From Bryobacterales bacterium (GTDB taxonomy: Bacteria > Acidobacteriota > Terriglobia > Bryobacterales > Bryobacteraceae): a stretch of 43,638 nt of DNA. The first letter of the stretch is position 1. Every line of letters begins with the position of its first letter. The notes below the pieces were generated by a model. That model saw only the letters and a list, made by a program, of their open reading frames with translations, did no database searches and had not been told where the DNA came from. The position numbers were made by a program, and so were the translations under genes. Below are positions 26,966 through 33,909 of this stretch, one piece after another. The stretch is from contig JADZGD010000124.1 in assembly GCA_020854055.1 (NCBI GenBank), positions 1 to 43,638 on the forward strand, given 5' to 3'.

Positions 26966-27005
26966 TACACTTGGTTCCCTTCCGCTACACTTAGTTCCCT
27001 TCCGC
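26966..27005 (-). repeat. 20-bp tandem duplication carrying the ribosome-binding region of the Gfo/Idh/MocA gene
   Basis: Positions 26966-26985 and 26986-27005 are the same 20-bp unit with one mismatch (the 8th base, g versus a on the plus strand). Read on the minus strand each copy contains GGAAGGGAA, a purine-rich ribosome-binding sequence. The copy nearer the gene ends directly at the ATG, and the second lies 20 nt upstream. Confidence 0.85.
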
Positions 27006-27030
27006 CACAAATTCTATCAGACCCTCCGGC

Positions 27031-27048
27031 CAGTGACTCGAATCACTG
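27031..27048. promoter_or_regulatory. CRP/FNR-superfamily-like operator upstream of the nitric oxide reductase gene
   Basis: CAGTGA-CTCGAA-TCACTG is a perfect inverted repeat with 6-bp arms and a 6-nt spacer. The inner GTGA-N6-TCAC matches the half-site layout of CRP-type regulators. Its centre lies about 70 bp before the norZ ATG and about 60 bp before a plausible start site downstream of TAGATA (27087-27092). It sits between two divergent genes and may act on either. Confidence 0.5.
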
Positions 27049-27108
27049 CGCCCGTGACGTTCGTCGGATATCGTAAAGTCGTTGTGTAGATACTTTTCTG
27101 AGGATTTC

Positions 27109-29376
27109 ATGAAAAAACTTTGGATTGGATTCGTAATCGTCCTGGCTGTATCGTTTGCCATTCTGGGATGGATTGGTGTGCGGGTCTATCAGGAACTGCC
27201 CCCTATCCCGGATCGGGTCGTTTCTTCCGATGGCACTGTGGTTATTCCGAGCGGCGACATCGCCCGCGGACAGAACGTCTGGCAGTCGCTCGGTGGCATG
27301 GAGGTCGGCTCCATCTGGGGCCATGGAAGCTATACCGCGCCAGACTGGACGGCCGATTGGCTCCATCGCGAGGCCGTTTTCGTGCTGAACGAATGGGCGA
27401 GCCGGGAAGCCGGCAAACCCTACGATCAGCTTCCGCTGGAGCAACAGAATCGCTATCAGGGCCGGTTGGAAGAGGCTTACCGCACCAACCGCTTTGACGC
27501 GGCATCAAGCACCATCACCATCGACCCGGTGCGAGCGCGCGCTTTTGAAGCCGTTCTTAAGCATTACGACGACATCTTCCGCAAGGGCGATGCCGCTTAC
27601 GCTATCCCCGAAAATACCGTCCGGTCACAGGAGCGTGTACGGCAACTGGCGGCCTTTGTTTTCTGGACATCCTGGGTGGCTTCCACCAACCGCCCAGGCG
27701 TAAGCATTTCTTATACCCACAACTGGCCGCACGAACTGTTGGTAGGCAACCGGGCTACCGGGGAGAGCGTTCTGTGGACCGGTGTCAGCATTCTGATGTT
27801 GCTGGCCGGTATCTGCGCCATGACCTGGTGGTATGCCATACAGAGCCGGGAGGAGCCGGTTGGCAAGCTGCCCAGCATGGACCCCATCGGCGAATGGTCG
27901 GCCACGCCGTCGCAAAAGGCCACCCTCAAGTATTTCTGGGTTGTCTCTGGGCTCATCCTGGTGCAGATTGTGATGGGTGTCGTTACCGCCCACTATGGCG
28001 TTGAAGGTAACGGGTTTTACGGTTTCAAGCTGGCTGAGATTTTACCCTACAGCGTCTCCCGCACCTGGCACATTCAACTCGGCATCTTCTGGATTGCCAC
28101 CGCCTGGCTGGCTGCCGGACTCTTCATTGGCCCGCTGGTCAGCGGCCATGAACCCAGGTTCCAACGCCTGGGGGTCCACGTCCTGTTTGGAGCCCTGCTG
28201 GTGGTGGTGCTTGGATCGCTCACCGGCGAATGGTTGAGCATTCAGAACAAGCTCTCTGATTCCACCTCGTTCCTGTGGGGCCATCAGGGCTATGAATATG
28301 TCGATCTGGGACGCGTCTGGCAGGTGATGCTGTTCATCGGGTTGCTGCTCTGGTTCTTCCTGGTGGTGCGGTCGGTTCTGCCGGCGCTCAAGAAGCCTGG
28401 CGATCAACGGCCCTTGCTCACCTTGTTCCTGATCTCCGGTGGCGCGATCGGCCTGTTTTACGCCGCGGGTCTGGCTTGGGGCCAGCACACGCACCTGTCC
28501 ATCGTCGAGTACTGGCGCTGGTGGGTGGTTCACCTCTGGGTGGAAGGGTTCTTCGAAGTCTTCGCCACCACCGTCATCGCCTTCTTCTTCGCGCGGTTGG
28601 GGCTGATTCGCCCGAACATCGCCGCAAGAACGGCGTTGCTCTCGGCCACCATTTTTCTCGCCGGGGGCATCGTCGGCACCTGCCATCACCTGTACTTCTC
28701 CGGAACGCCAACCGTGGCACTGGCCTGGGGTTCCGTGTTTAGCGCGCTTGAGGTAGTGCCACTGACGATGGTGGCCTACTCGGCCCTGGAGGATCTGCGG
28801 CGCGGTCGCCTCACCGCGTGGGCGTCACGATACCGCTGGCCCATCTACTTCTTCGTCTCGGTCGCTTTCTGGAACATGGTGGGTGCGGGTCTGTTCGGTT
28901 TCATGATCAACCCGCCCATCGCGCTCTATTACATGCAAGGCTTGAACACCACTCCACTTCACGGCCACGCGGCGCTGTTCGGCGTCTACGGCATGCTGGG
29001 GATCGGCCTGATGCTGGTGTGCCTGCGGGCCATGATGCCGTACTCCCAGTGGAAAGAAAGCTGGCTGAAGTTCTCCTTCTGGGCAATGAACGGCGGCCTG
29101 TTCGCGATGTGCATCGGCAGCCTGTTGCCGGTGGGATTGGTGCAGACCTGGGCTTCGGTGGATCGGGGCTACTGGTATGCCCGCAGCACCGAATTCATGC
29201 AGACGCCATTGATGCAGGCGCTGCGCTGGATGCGGGTGCCGGGCGACACCATCTTCGCTCTCGGGGCCATTGTGCTGGTAGCGTTCGTCTTTACCATGCG
29301 CAGCGGCACAACGCCATTCCGGGGGCGCGCTACCGGCGATCAGCCGACGGCCTCCAACACACTGTCCGTCTCCTGA
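27109..29376 (+). CDS. norZ: Quinol-dependent nitric oxide reductase (single-subunit qNOR)
   Basis: qNOR reduces two NO to N2O with electrons from quinol in the inner membrane, for denitrification or NO detoxification. The 755-aa protein has the long N-terminal extension that replaces the NorC subunit (ARGQNVWQSLGGMEVGSIWGHGSYTAPDWTADW, residues roughly 45-80). About a dozen membrane helices follow. Conserved heme and non-heme iron ligands are visible in VVHLWVEGFFEVFATTVIAF, TCHHLYFSG and LHGHAALFGVYG. The start ATG 27109 has a GAGGA ribosome-binding site; an earlier in-frame start at 27082 is less likely. No nirK/nirS or regulator gene is present, which favours detoxification or partial denitrification. 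It is a single gene lying between the two hyp blocks. Confidence 0.94.
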   Translation: MKKLWIGFVIVLAVSFAILGWIGVRVYQELPPIPDRVVSSDGTVVIPSGDIARGQNVWQSLGGMEVGSIWGHGSYTAPDWTADWLHREAVFVLNEWASREAGKPYDQLPLEQQNRYQGRLEEAYRTNRFDAASSTITIDPVRARAFEAVLKHYDDIFRKGDAAYAIPENTVRSQERVRQLAAFVFWTSWVASTNRPGVSISYTHNWPHELLVGNRATGESVLWTGVSILMLLAGICAMTWWYAIQSREEPVGKLPSMDPIGEWSATPSQKATLKYFWVVSGLILVQIVMGVVTAHYGVEGNGFYGFKLAEILPYSVSRTWHIQLGIFWIATAWLAAGLFIGPLVSGHEPRFQRLGVHVLFGALLVVVLGSLTGEWLSIQNKLSDSTSFLWGHQGYEYVDLGRVWQVMLFIGLLLWFFLVVRSVLPALKKPGDQRPLLTLFLISGGAIGLFYAAGLAWGQHTHLSIVEYWRWWVVHLWVEGFFEVFATTVIAFFFARLGLIRPNIAARTALLSATIFLAGGIVGTCHHLYFSGTPTVALAWGSVFSALEVVPLTMVAYSALEDLRRGRLTAWASRYRWPIYFFVSVAFWNMVGAGLFGFMINPPIALYYMQGLNTTPLHGHAALFGVYGMLGIGLMLVCLRAMMPYSQWKESWLKFSFWAMNGGLFAMCIGSLLPVGLVQTWASVDRGYWYARSTEFMQTPLMQALRWMRVPGDTIFALGAIVLVAFVFTMRSGTTPFRGRATGDQPTASNTLSVS

Positions 29377-29389
29377 TCGTGGTTCATCA

Positions 29390-29425
29390 GGCGGGAGTTC
29401 CTTATTCGGCCAGGGAACTCCCGCC
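29390..29425. terminator. Perfect 12-bp hairpin between convergent norZ and ArsC-like genes
   Basis: GGCGGGAGTTCC (29390-29401) pairs perfectly with GGAACTCCCGCC (29414-29425) around a 12-nt loop. It begins 14 nt after the norZ stop. The loop contains the stop codon of the convergent gene, and the right arm encodes its last residues. No U-tract follows on either strand, so it may act as a bidirectional barrier or an mRNA-end stabiliser rather than a classic intrinsic terminator. Confidence 0.6.
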
Positions 29426-29764
29426 CGCGATCCCCGTTACCCGCCGGAATTCATCCGGATCGAAGCCCAGCGCCAACTGCCGTCCATTTACCAGAATCGG
29501 TCTTCTAATGAGATTGGGATTGGCGGCCATCAGGCGGATCGCTTCCTGGCGCGAAGGCGGGTTCTGTTTCATCCTGCGCGCGCGGTAGAGTTCGTTGCGG
29601 GGATTAAGAAACAGAACGTAGTCGCGCTTGCCGATCAGCCGGTCCAGTTCTTCCACGGAAAGTCCGGCGTTCAGATCGACAACTTCGGCGTGTGCTCCGT
29701 TATCCCGCAGAAAGGCTTTAGCCCTGCGGCAGGTCGTACAAGTTGGCTTCAGATAGAGTTTCAT
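29402..29764 (-). CDS. ArsC/Spx-like thioredoxin-fold protein
   Basis: The 120-aa product starts MKLYLKPTCTTCRRAKAFLRD, with a Cys9-x-x-Cys12 redox site on a thioredoxin fold, and contains NLIRRPILVNGRQLALGFDPDE, the family's C-terminal block. Arsenate reductases of this family use a single Cys and glutathione/glutaredoxin; a CxxC is found in Spx/MgsR-type and YffB-like relatives. Arsenate reduction is therefore unproven. I chose ATG 29764 because it overlaps the hypB stop as ATGA; the frame upstream of it runs through hypB. Translational coupling to hypB suggests a role near hydrogenase maturation or a stress response with it. The end of the gene forms part of a strong hairpin. Confidence 0.8.
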   Translation of the reverse strand: MKLYLKPTCTTCRRAKAFLRDNGAHAEVVDLNAGLSVEELDRLIGKRDYVLFLNPRNELYRARRMKQNPPSRQEAIRLMAANPNLIRRPILVNGRQLALGFDPDEFRRVTGIAGGSSLAE

Positions 29765-30420
29765 GGCATCCCATGCGTGGCGGCAGAATCGAGCCACGCC
29801 ATCCAGTTTCCCAGGCCCTGGCCGGTCATTGCCGAGAGTTCCATCACATCCATCGCGGGATTCAGCCCGCGGGCGTACTCCACCGCCTTACCCACGTCGA
29901 ACGGGACATAGGGAAGCAGGTCGATCTTGGTCAGCACCATCAGCGAAGCGCGGGAGAAGATGCCGGGGTACTTGAGGGGCTTGTCCTCGCCTTCGGTCAC
30001 GCTGAGCAGCACGATCTTAGCTTCCTCCCCAAGATCGTAGCTGGTGGGGCAGACCAGGTTGCCGACGTTTTCGATCAGCAACAGGTCCAGGCCGGCCAAC
30101 TGCCAGCCCTCCAACGCCCGATCCACCATGCGGGCATCCAGATGACAGGCTCCGGCTGTTGTAATCTGCCGCACCGGAAATCCGTAGCGCCCCAGCCGGA
30201 CGGCATCGTTATCGGTCTGAATGTCGCCCGTCAACACGGCCACGCGCCGGTCCGGGCGAAACGAACCCAATGTCTTCTCGAGCAGTAGCGTCTTGCCGGA
30301 ACCCGGAGAACTGATCAGGTTGAGGCAGCGAACCTGGTGGGCAGCAAACCGTTCCCGCAGTCCGGCGGCGATTCGATCGTTCTCGCCCAGCACTTTGCGC
30401 TCGAGTGGAATGCGGCTCAT
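29761..30420 (-). CDS. hypB: Hydrogenase nickel-insertion GTPase HypB
   Basis: HypB is a GTPase that works with HypA to deliver nickel to the hydrogenase large subunit. The 219-aa protein has the P-loop SSPGSGKT (G40-T44), GDIQTDNDA, the metal site AGACHLDAR (C92, H93), ENVGNLVCP with C124, and EGEDKPLKYP. These cysteine and histidine positions match the G-domain metal site of E. coli HypB. The N-terminal CxxCGC high-affinity nickel motif of E. coli and a His-rich stretch are both absent, which is common in other bacteria. It overlaps hypA and the ArsC-like gene by 4 nt each (ATGA at both ends). Confidence 0.95.
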   Translation of the reverse strand: MSRIPLERKVLGENDRIAAGLRERFAAHQVRCLNLISSPGSGKTLLLEKTLGSFRPDRRVAVLTGDIQTDNDAVRLGRYGFPVRQITTAGACHLDARMVDRALEGWQLAGLDLLLIENVGNLVCPTSYDLGEEAKIVLLSVTEGEDKPLKYPGIFSRASLMVLTKIDLLPYVPFDVGKAVEYARGLNPAMDVMELSAMTGQGLGNWMAWLDSAATHGMP

Positions 30421-30668
30421 TCGTCATCCAACTCGAGATAGATCAGGTCCAGATCGCGGCCCCGTGGTTCGAACTCGATATCGAGTGCCAGCGGAGCCAG
30501 ACCGCTATCCTCAACCAGCACGCCGTAGCAGAAACTCAGTGACTCGCGGTCGACGCCGGAATACTCGCCCAATCGCAGGCCCGCCCGGGTGGCACGGGCG
30601 CCCGGATACCGCGCGAGTTCGGCCCGGATCGCGTCGAGGAGGGAAGCGGCTATGCCCATTTCGTGCAT
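30417..30668 (-). CDS. hypA: HypA lacking the zinc-finger domain
   Basis: HypA brings nickel to the hydrogenase large subunit with HypB. The 83-aa product begins MHEMGIAASLLDAIRAELAR, so the nickel-binding Met-His-Glu terminus is intact, and GEYSGVDRESLSFCYGVLVED is a normal family core. Usual HypA is about 113-118 aa and carries a zinc domain with two CxxC pairs. Here the chain passes from DIEFEP straight to RGRDLDLIYLELDDE, which resembles the last strand of full HypA; all four zinc cysteines are gone. The only cysteine is in SFCYG. There is no room for the missing segment in another frame, so this is not a simple frameshift. The start has GAGGGTG as ribosome-binding site, 23 nt past the upstream terminator U-tract. 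Confidence 0.88.
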   Translation of the reverse strand: MHEMGIAASLLDAIRAELARYPGARATRAGLRLGEYSGVDRESLSFCYGVLVEDSGLAPLALDIEFEPRGRDLDLIYLELDDE

Positions 30669-30691
30669 CGCGGTACACCCTCAGCTTACGC

Positions 30692-30740
30692 AAAAAAGCG
30701 CCCCGAGGCGTTGCTCACTCAAAAGCAACGTCCCAGGGCG
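30692..30740 (-). terminator. Intrinsic terminator of the Tad/VWA gene run
   Basis: On the minus strand CGCCCTGGGACGTTGC (30740-30725) pairs with GCAACGCCTCGGGGCG (30714-30699) over 16 positions with two G-U pairs and one mismatch, around a 10-nt loop. CTTTTTTG follows directly. It lies 22 nt after the VWA gene stop and before hypA, so hypA needs its own promoter inside or beside the hairpin, or depends on read-through. Confidence 0.85.
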
Positions 30741-30762
30741 GTCATGGCGCGTGTCGAAAGCT

Positions 30763-32472
30763 TTACCGGCTCAGTCGCAGAACCGAGGATGCGATCAGCG
30801 CGAATGCCTGATTCAACTGAACTGTGTTGGGGGCATAGACATAGAGACCCTGCGGCTGCGCGGCGTTGTAAATTGAGTTGTTAATTACGCTCGCGGTATT
30901 CGGATCGAGGGCGTTTTGGACGTTGGCTAACCGGATCAGCAATTCGGTGTCCACGCCATAGCCGGACGAATCGTTCCCCCCTAGCCCGATGGTGTAGATA
31001 ATCGGGTTGAGGTTGCCGTCGGCACGGATTCTGGAGCCTTGGTTGTCGGTGACGTTGTAGGCCGCGTTGCCCACCGATGCCGGATTGTCCGGCCGGATGT
31101 GGCCGTTGTAGCTGGACTCGGAGTTGCTGGTAAACTTGTCGCGGCCCGTGAAATTGGTAGGACTGGGGAACACCCAGTTGGTTCGGAATCCGGTGGTTGA
31201 ATTTCCCCAGGCGTCAGTGTCGGGAATGTAGGCGATGTCGCGCCGGACAGCGTTCACCCGATTGCTCCAGGCACTCTGCTGGAAGGCGCAGCCTCCTGGC
31301 GTACTGATTGGAGTGGGCGAACCACTCCAATTGTAGAGGCCGTAGACGTATCCGGTGGGATCGGGAGTGCTCCCGGCGTAGACGATTGCCCCCCGAATCG
31401 TGTAATTGGACGCTCCGGCGCCGGTGCTGCCAACCGGGAAGGGTTGCCAGTTAGGATTATACGGGCCGGCGGGATTGGTATAGGATGGGCCCTTGTACCA
31501 TTGGTCGCCGCTCGGGTCTTTACATGGGCTGGGGGGGAACGTGACGGTACTCGTCATACTCGACCCGGACGGGTAGAGTGCCGTGGGGGACGCCGAAGAG
31601 TTGCCGTCCCCATATCGGGAATCGCGTTTCAGCTTGACCGGGAAGTCACACGTAAGCGCCGTAGGTTGGCCGTCGGTGAATAGCACGATCACGTTCAGGG
31701 CGGCCGGTTCGCCAATCTGCTGCAACTGGGAGTACGCCTGATTCAGGCCGGAAGAGATGTTGGTGCCGCCCGAACAGCTAATACCGTCAATGGCAGTACT
31801 GATTCCGGGGTTGAAGTTCGAATTGGCCGCAAACGTCAGGTAGTAGCTGGTCTCATACGTCACCAGCGCCAGCCGATCGCGATTGTTGGCGAAATAGGTG
31901 ACGAAATTCTTCGCGGCGCTCTTCATCGTGTCACAGGCAGTACTCATGCTGCCCGGCTGCGTGTTCGTCATCGAACCGGAGCGGTCCAGAACCAGCATCA
32001 GGTTGATATTGCGGCGCGCCGCCTGGCCGTCGACCCGGATCGTCACCTTGCTGATGTTGAAAATGTTCATGAAGTAGGTGGGAGCGTCGGTCTGGGCTTG
32101 AGTGGTGACGTATAGCGTCTTCTGCGTAGCCGGGGTGGTGCCCTGGGCCAGGGTGACGTTGAGGTTGGTATTTTTCGCACCGTACTGCGGGCCGCTGTAG
32201 TTGGCATCAAAAAACGCTCGCGCGCGGGCGACGGCGTTGGCGTTCTGGTCGGCCACGGTGATCCCAAGGTTGAGTGAGCGGGCGGCAGCCAGCGCGGCGG
32301 CGTCGGCAGCGGCGGTGAGCCGGGCGCGTATGTAGTAAATCAGGCTGCAATCCACTACCAGCCCGATAACCGGGACTAGAAACATCAGCATCGCGGCCAC
32401 CAGTAAGACCATCATGCCGCCCTGGCTGCTCCGGCGCCGGCGGCTAGAAGAAATTGTAGGCATACGTCGCAT
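30763..32472 (-). CDS. Tad-type pilus-associated protein with von Willebrand factor A domain (TadG-like)
   Basis: The 569-aa protein has a TadG-like start: basic residues, then GGMMVLLVAAMLMFLVPVIGLVVD as a single membrane anchor, followed by ARLTAAADAAALAAARSLN. A VWA domain follows with MIDAS motif DRSGSM, then GGTNISSGLN and FTDGQPT, so it should bind a divalent metal. The C-terminal half is rich in Ser, Thr, Asn, Gly and Tyr and has no domain I recognise. Such proteins are exported and sit with Flp/Tad pilus systems, perhaps at the outer surface. Two start codons compete (32472 and 32463); the AGGAG site lies 3 nt and 12 nt away, respectively. It overlaps the upstream gene and is followed by a strong terminator. 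Confidence 0.85.
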   Translation of the reverse strand: MRRMPTISSSRRRRSSQGGMMVLLVAAMLMFLVPVIGLVVDCSLIYYIRARLTAAADAAALAAARSLNLGITVADQNANAVARARAFFDANYSGPQYGAKNTNLNVTLAQGTTPATQKTLYVTTQAQTDAPTYFMNIFNISKVTIRVDGQAARRNINLMLVLDRSGSMTNTQPGSMSTACDTMKSAAKNFVTYFANNRDRLALVTYETSYYLTFAANSNFNPGISTAIDGISCSGGTNISSGLNQAYSQLQQIGEPAALNVIVLFTDGQPTALTCDFPVKLKRDSRYGDGNSSASPTALYPSGSSMTSTVTFPPSPCKDPSGDQWYKGPSYTNPAGPYNPNWQPFPVGSTGAGASNYTIRGAIVYAGSTPDPTGYVYGLYNWSGSPTPISTPGGCAFQQSAWSNRVNAVRRDIAYIPDTDAWGNSTTGFRTNWVFPSPTNFTGRDKFTSNSESSYNGHIRPDNPASVGNAAYNVTDNQGSRIRADGNLNPIIYTIGLGGNDSSGYGVDTELLIRLANVQNALDPNTASVINNSIYNAAQPQGLYVYAPNTVQLNQAFALIASSVLRLSR

Positions 32473-33115
32473 TCACTCCTGATGAACCCGTCCAGTTAAA
32501 GCCCGAAAGTTCCGGCGAGATGAAGTATGCCTCCGATACGTAGCTGTACTGTCCGGGCTGAAGGTTCAATTTGCTGGCGGACGTTCCATTTGGCACCACT
32601 ACCGAGGCATTGGTGCAGTAGTTGTACTGCGATATCTTTCCCTGGCTGTCGAGAATCGAGGTAGCCGGGGTGCCGAAACTGCTGCTGCGAAGCGCGCTGT
32701 TGCCAACCACCGTCCGTTCGGTGATCACCAGCCTGCCGAAATTCGGACAGTTACTGGGATTGGCGTAGCCGGCGTTGGCGCATTCCACCGACCCGATCGC
32801 CATGATCTGGGACAGGATCACCACGCCATGTCCGTTGGTCTTGATGGTCCCGCGGGCGTCCGAGGTCATCCCCATGCCATAGGCCAGCCGTCCGATCAGT
32901 TTCTGGTTGCCGGGATCGGAAAAATCAACCCGGTCCATGTACAAGTGGCCCGCATCGCGGCACACTTGTGTCGTCTGAATAGCACGGCTCAAGCCCATGC
33001 CGGCGCCGACCGTGGCAAGAAACAGAGGAACCAGAAAGATCGAGCACAGCGCGAATTCAATCAGCCACGTTCCACGCTGCCCGCGCCGCCTCCTGGTTGG
33101 AGACCGTTGGCCCAT
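32444..33115 (-). CDS. TadE-like pseudopilin (minor pilus assembly protein)
   Basis: A 223-aa protein with a basic N-terminus, the TadE signature RGTWLIEFALCSIFLVPLFLATVGAG as a hydrophobic helix ending in a helical stalk, then an extracytoplasmic domain of about 170 aa rich in Ser, Asn and Tyr. TadE-type pseudopilins are cut by a prepilin peptidase before the hydrophobic helix (here near G-T-W). Their role is in adhesive Flp/Tad pilus assembly. I prefer ATG 33115, with an AGGGG site 6 nt upstream, to an ATG at 33145 that overlaps the preceding gene. It ends 29 nt inside the VWA gene. Confidence 0.78.
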   Translation of the reverse strand: MGQRSPTRRRRGQRGTWLIEFALCSIFLVPLFLATVGAGMGLSRAIQTTQVCRDAGHLYMDRVDFSDPGNQKLIGRLAYGMGMTSDARGTIKTNGHGVVILSQIMAIGSVECANAGYANPSNCPNFGRLVITERTVVGNSALRSSSFGTPATSILDSQGKISQYNYCTNASVVVPNGTSASKLNLQPGQYSYVSEAYFISPELSGFNWTGSSGVNATYAYNFF

Positions 33116-33135
33116 GTGATACCCCTTTTCGCGCA

Positions 33136-33672
33136 CTACCGGCATGGCGGCAAGCTCCCCCCTGGAAGCCCGCCCAGCCGGTCGGATGAGAAGGCGACAA
33201 TACTCAGCGGCGTAGCGTTCCGCAACTCATAGGTGCCGCTCAGCAGACTCAGCCACTTCCACTGGTAGTTGGTAACGGAGACTTCCACGATGTTGCCGGG
33301 AAAGTTACCGCTCGATCCGGTTATCTCCGTGGAGAGATCCGCCTGGTTGTAGTACTTGACTGCGATCTTGCTACGATTCGGCGTTGCGTTACCGCCCAAT
33401 AACCCCATGGCATTGCGCTGAACCACCAGACGAATGGAATCGTCCATACAATACCCGCCCTGCGTTTGAAAAGTTATCGCATAGCGGGCGCCTTCTCGAA
33501 CCGCGTTTTGGAAAGTACTTTTCAGAAACAGCGCCACCCCGCAATCGACCGTGCCCAGCACCAGCGCGAACGTAGGCAAAATTACCATTGCCATCTCCAC
33601 GACGCTGTTGCCACGCTGACGTAATCTCCGGCGTGGCGTTGTATCTCGGTTGATTGCTGTTCGTTGTTCCAT
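33136..33672 (-). CDS. TadE-like pseudopilin
   Basis: The 178-aa protein starts with a basic stretch and the TadE core RGNSVVEMAMVILPTFALVLGTVDCGVALF, followed by FQNAVREGARYAITFQTQ, which is typical of TadE-family helices. The remaining domain holds two Cys (GGYCMDDS and the terminal PPCR). It is the first of three consecutive Tad-like genes on the minus strand and ends 20 nt before the next. The ATP-driven secretion part of a Tad system (tadA, tadB, tadC, cpaC) and the flp pilin are not in the window. The ATG at 33672 lacks a strong ribosome-binding site. Its promoter should lie in 33673-33909. Confidence 0.82.
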   Translation of the reverse strand: MEQRTAINRDTTPRRRLRQRGNSVVEMAMVILPTFALVLGTVDCGVALFLKSTFQNAVREGARYAITFQTQGGYCMDDSIRLVVQRNAMGLLGGNATPNRSKIAVKYYNQADLSTEITGSSGNFPGNIVEVSVTNYQWKWLSLLSGTYELRNATPLSIVAFSSDRLGGLPGGSLPPCR

Positions 33673-33909
33673 CCGGATAGACCCGCCGCTAACTTCCGCT
33701 CACAGTACGAACAATCCCAAAGTACAGTTGTTTCGGCCGCGTTAGAATCGGACGAAGTGCGCGATTTTCCTTAGGAATACACCTAGGCAGGTGGTACCAG
33801 TTCTAAGAGAGTGGATCACTCCGGGGCGCGTGCCGGCTCCCGCCCGTTGCCGGAGCAACAGCGTTCCACTCCCGGTCTGCTATCCTGAAAATTCCCAAAA
33901 AATTCCACA
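33673..33909. promoter_or_regulatory. Divergent intergenic region between TadE-like and DUF1015 genes
   Basis: This 237-nt region contains TTCC-TTA-GGAA (33767-33777), an odd-centred palindrome, next to CCTAGG (33782-33787), and GAGTG-GAT-CACTC (33809-33821). TGC-TATCCT with the hexamer at 33879-33884 looks like an extended -10 for the DUF1015 gene, leaving a leader of about 20 nt with no visible Shine-Dalgarno sequence. No promoter for the Tad genes could be called with confidence. Confidence 0.35.

Noticed and set aside
30417..30668. Short hypA explained by a frameshift hiding the zinc finger
   Set aside because: The frame closes on a normal HypA last strand and the next gene overlaps at once; no extra DNA exists that could encode the missing CxxC pairs.
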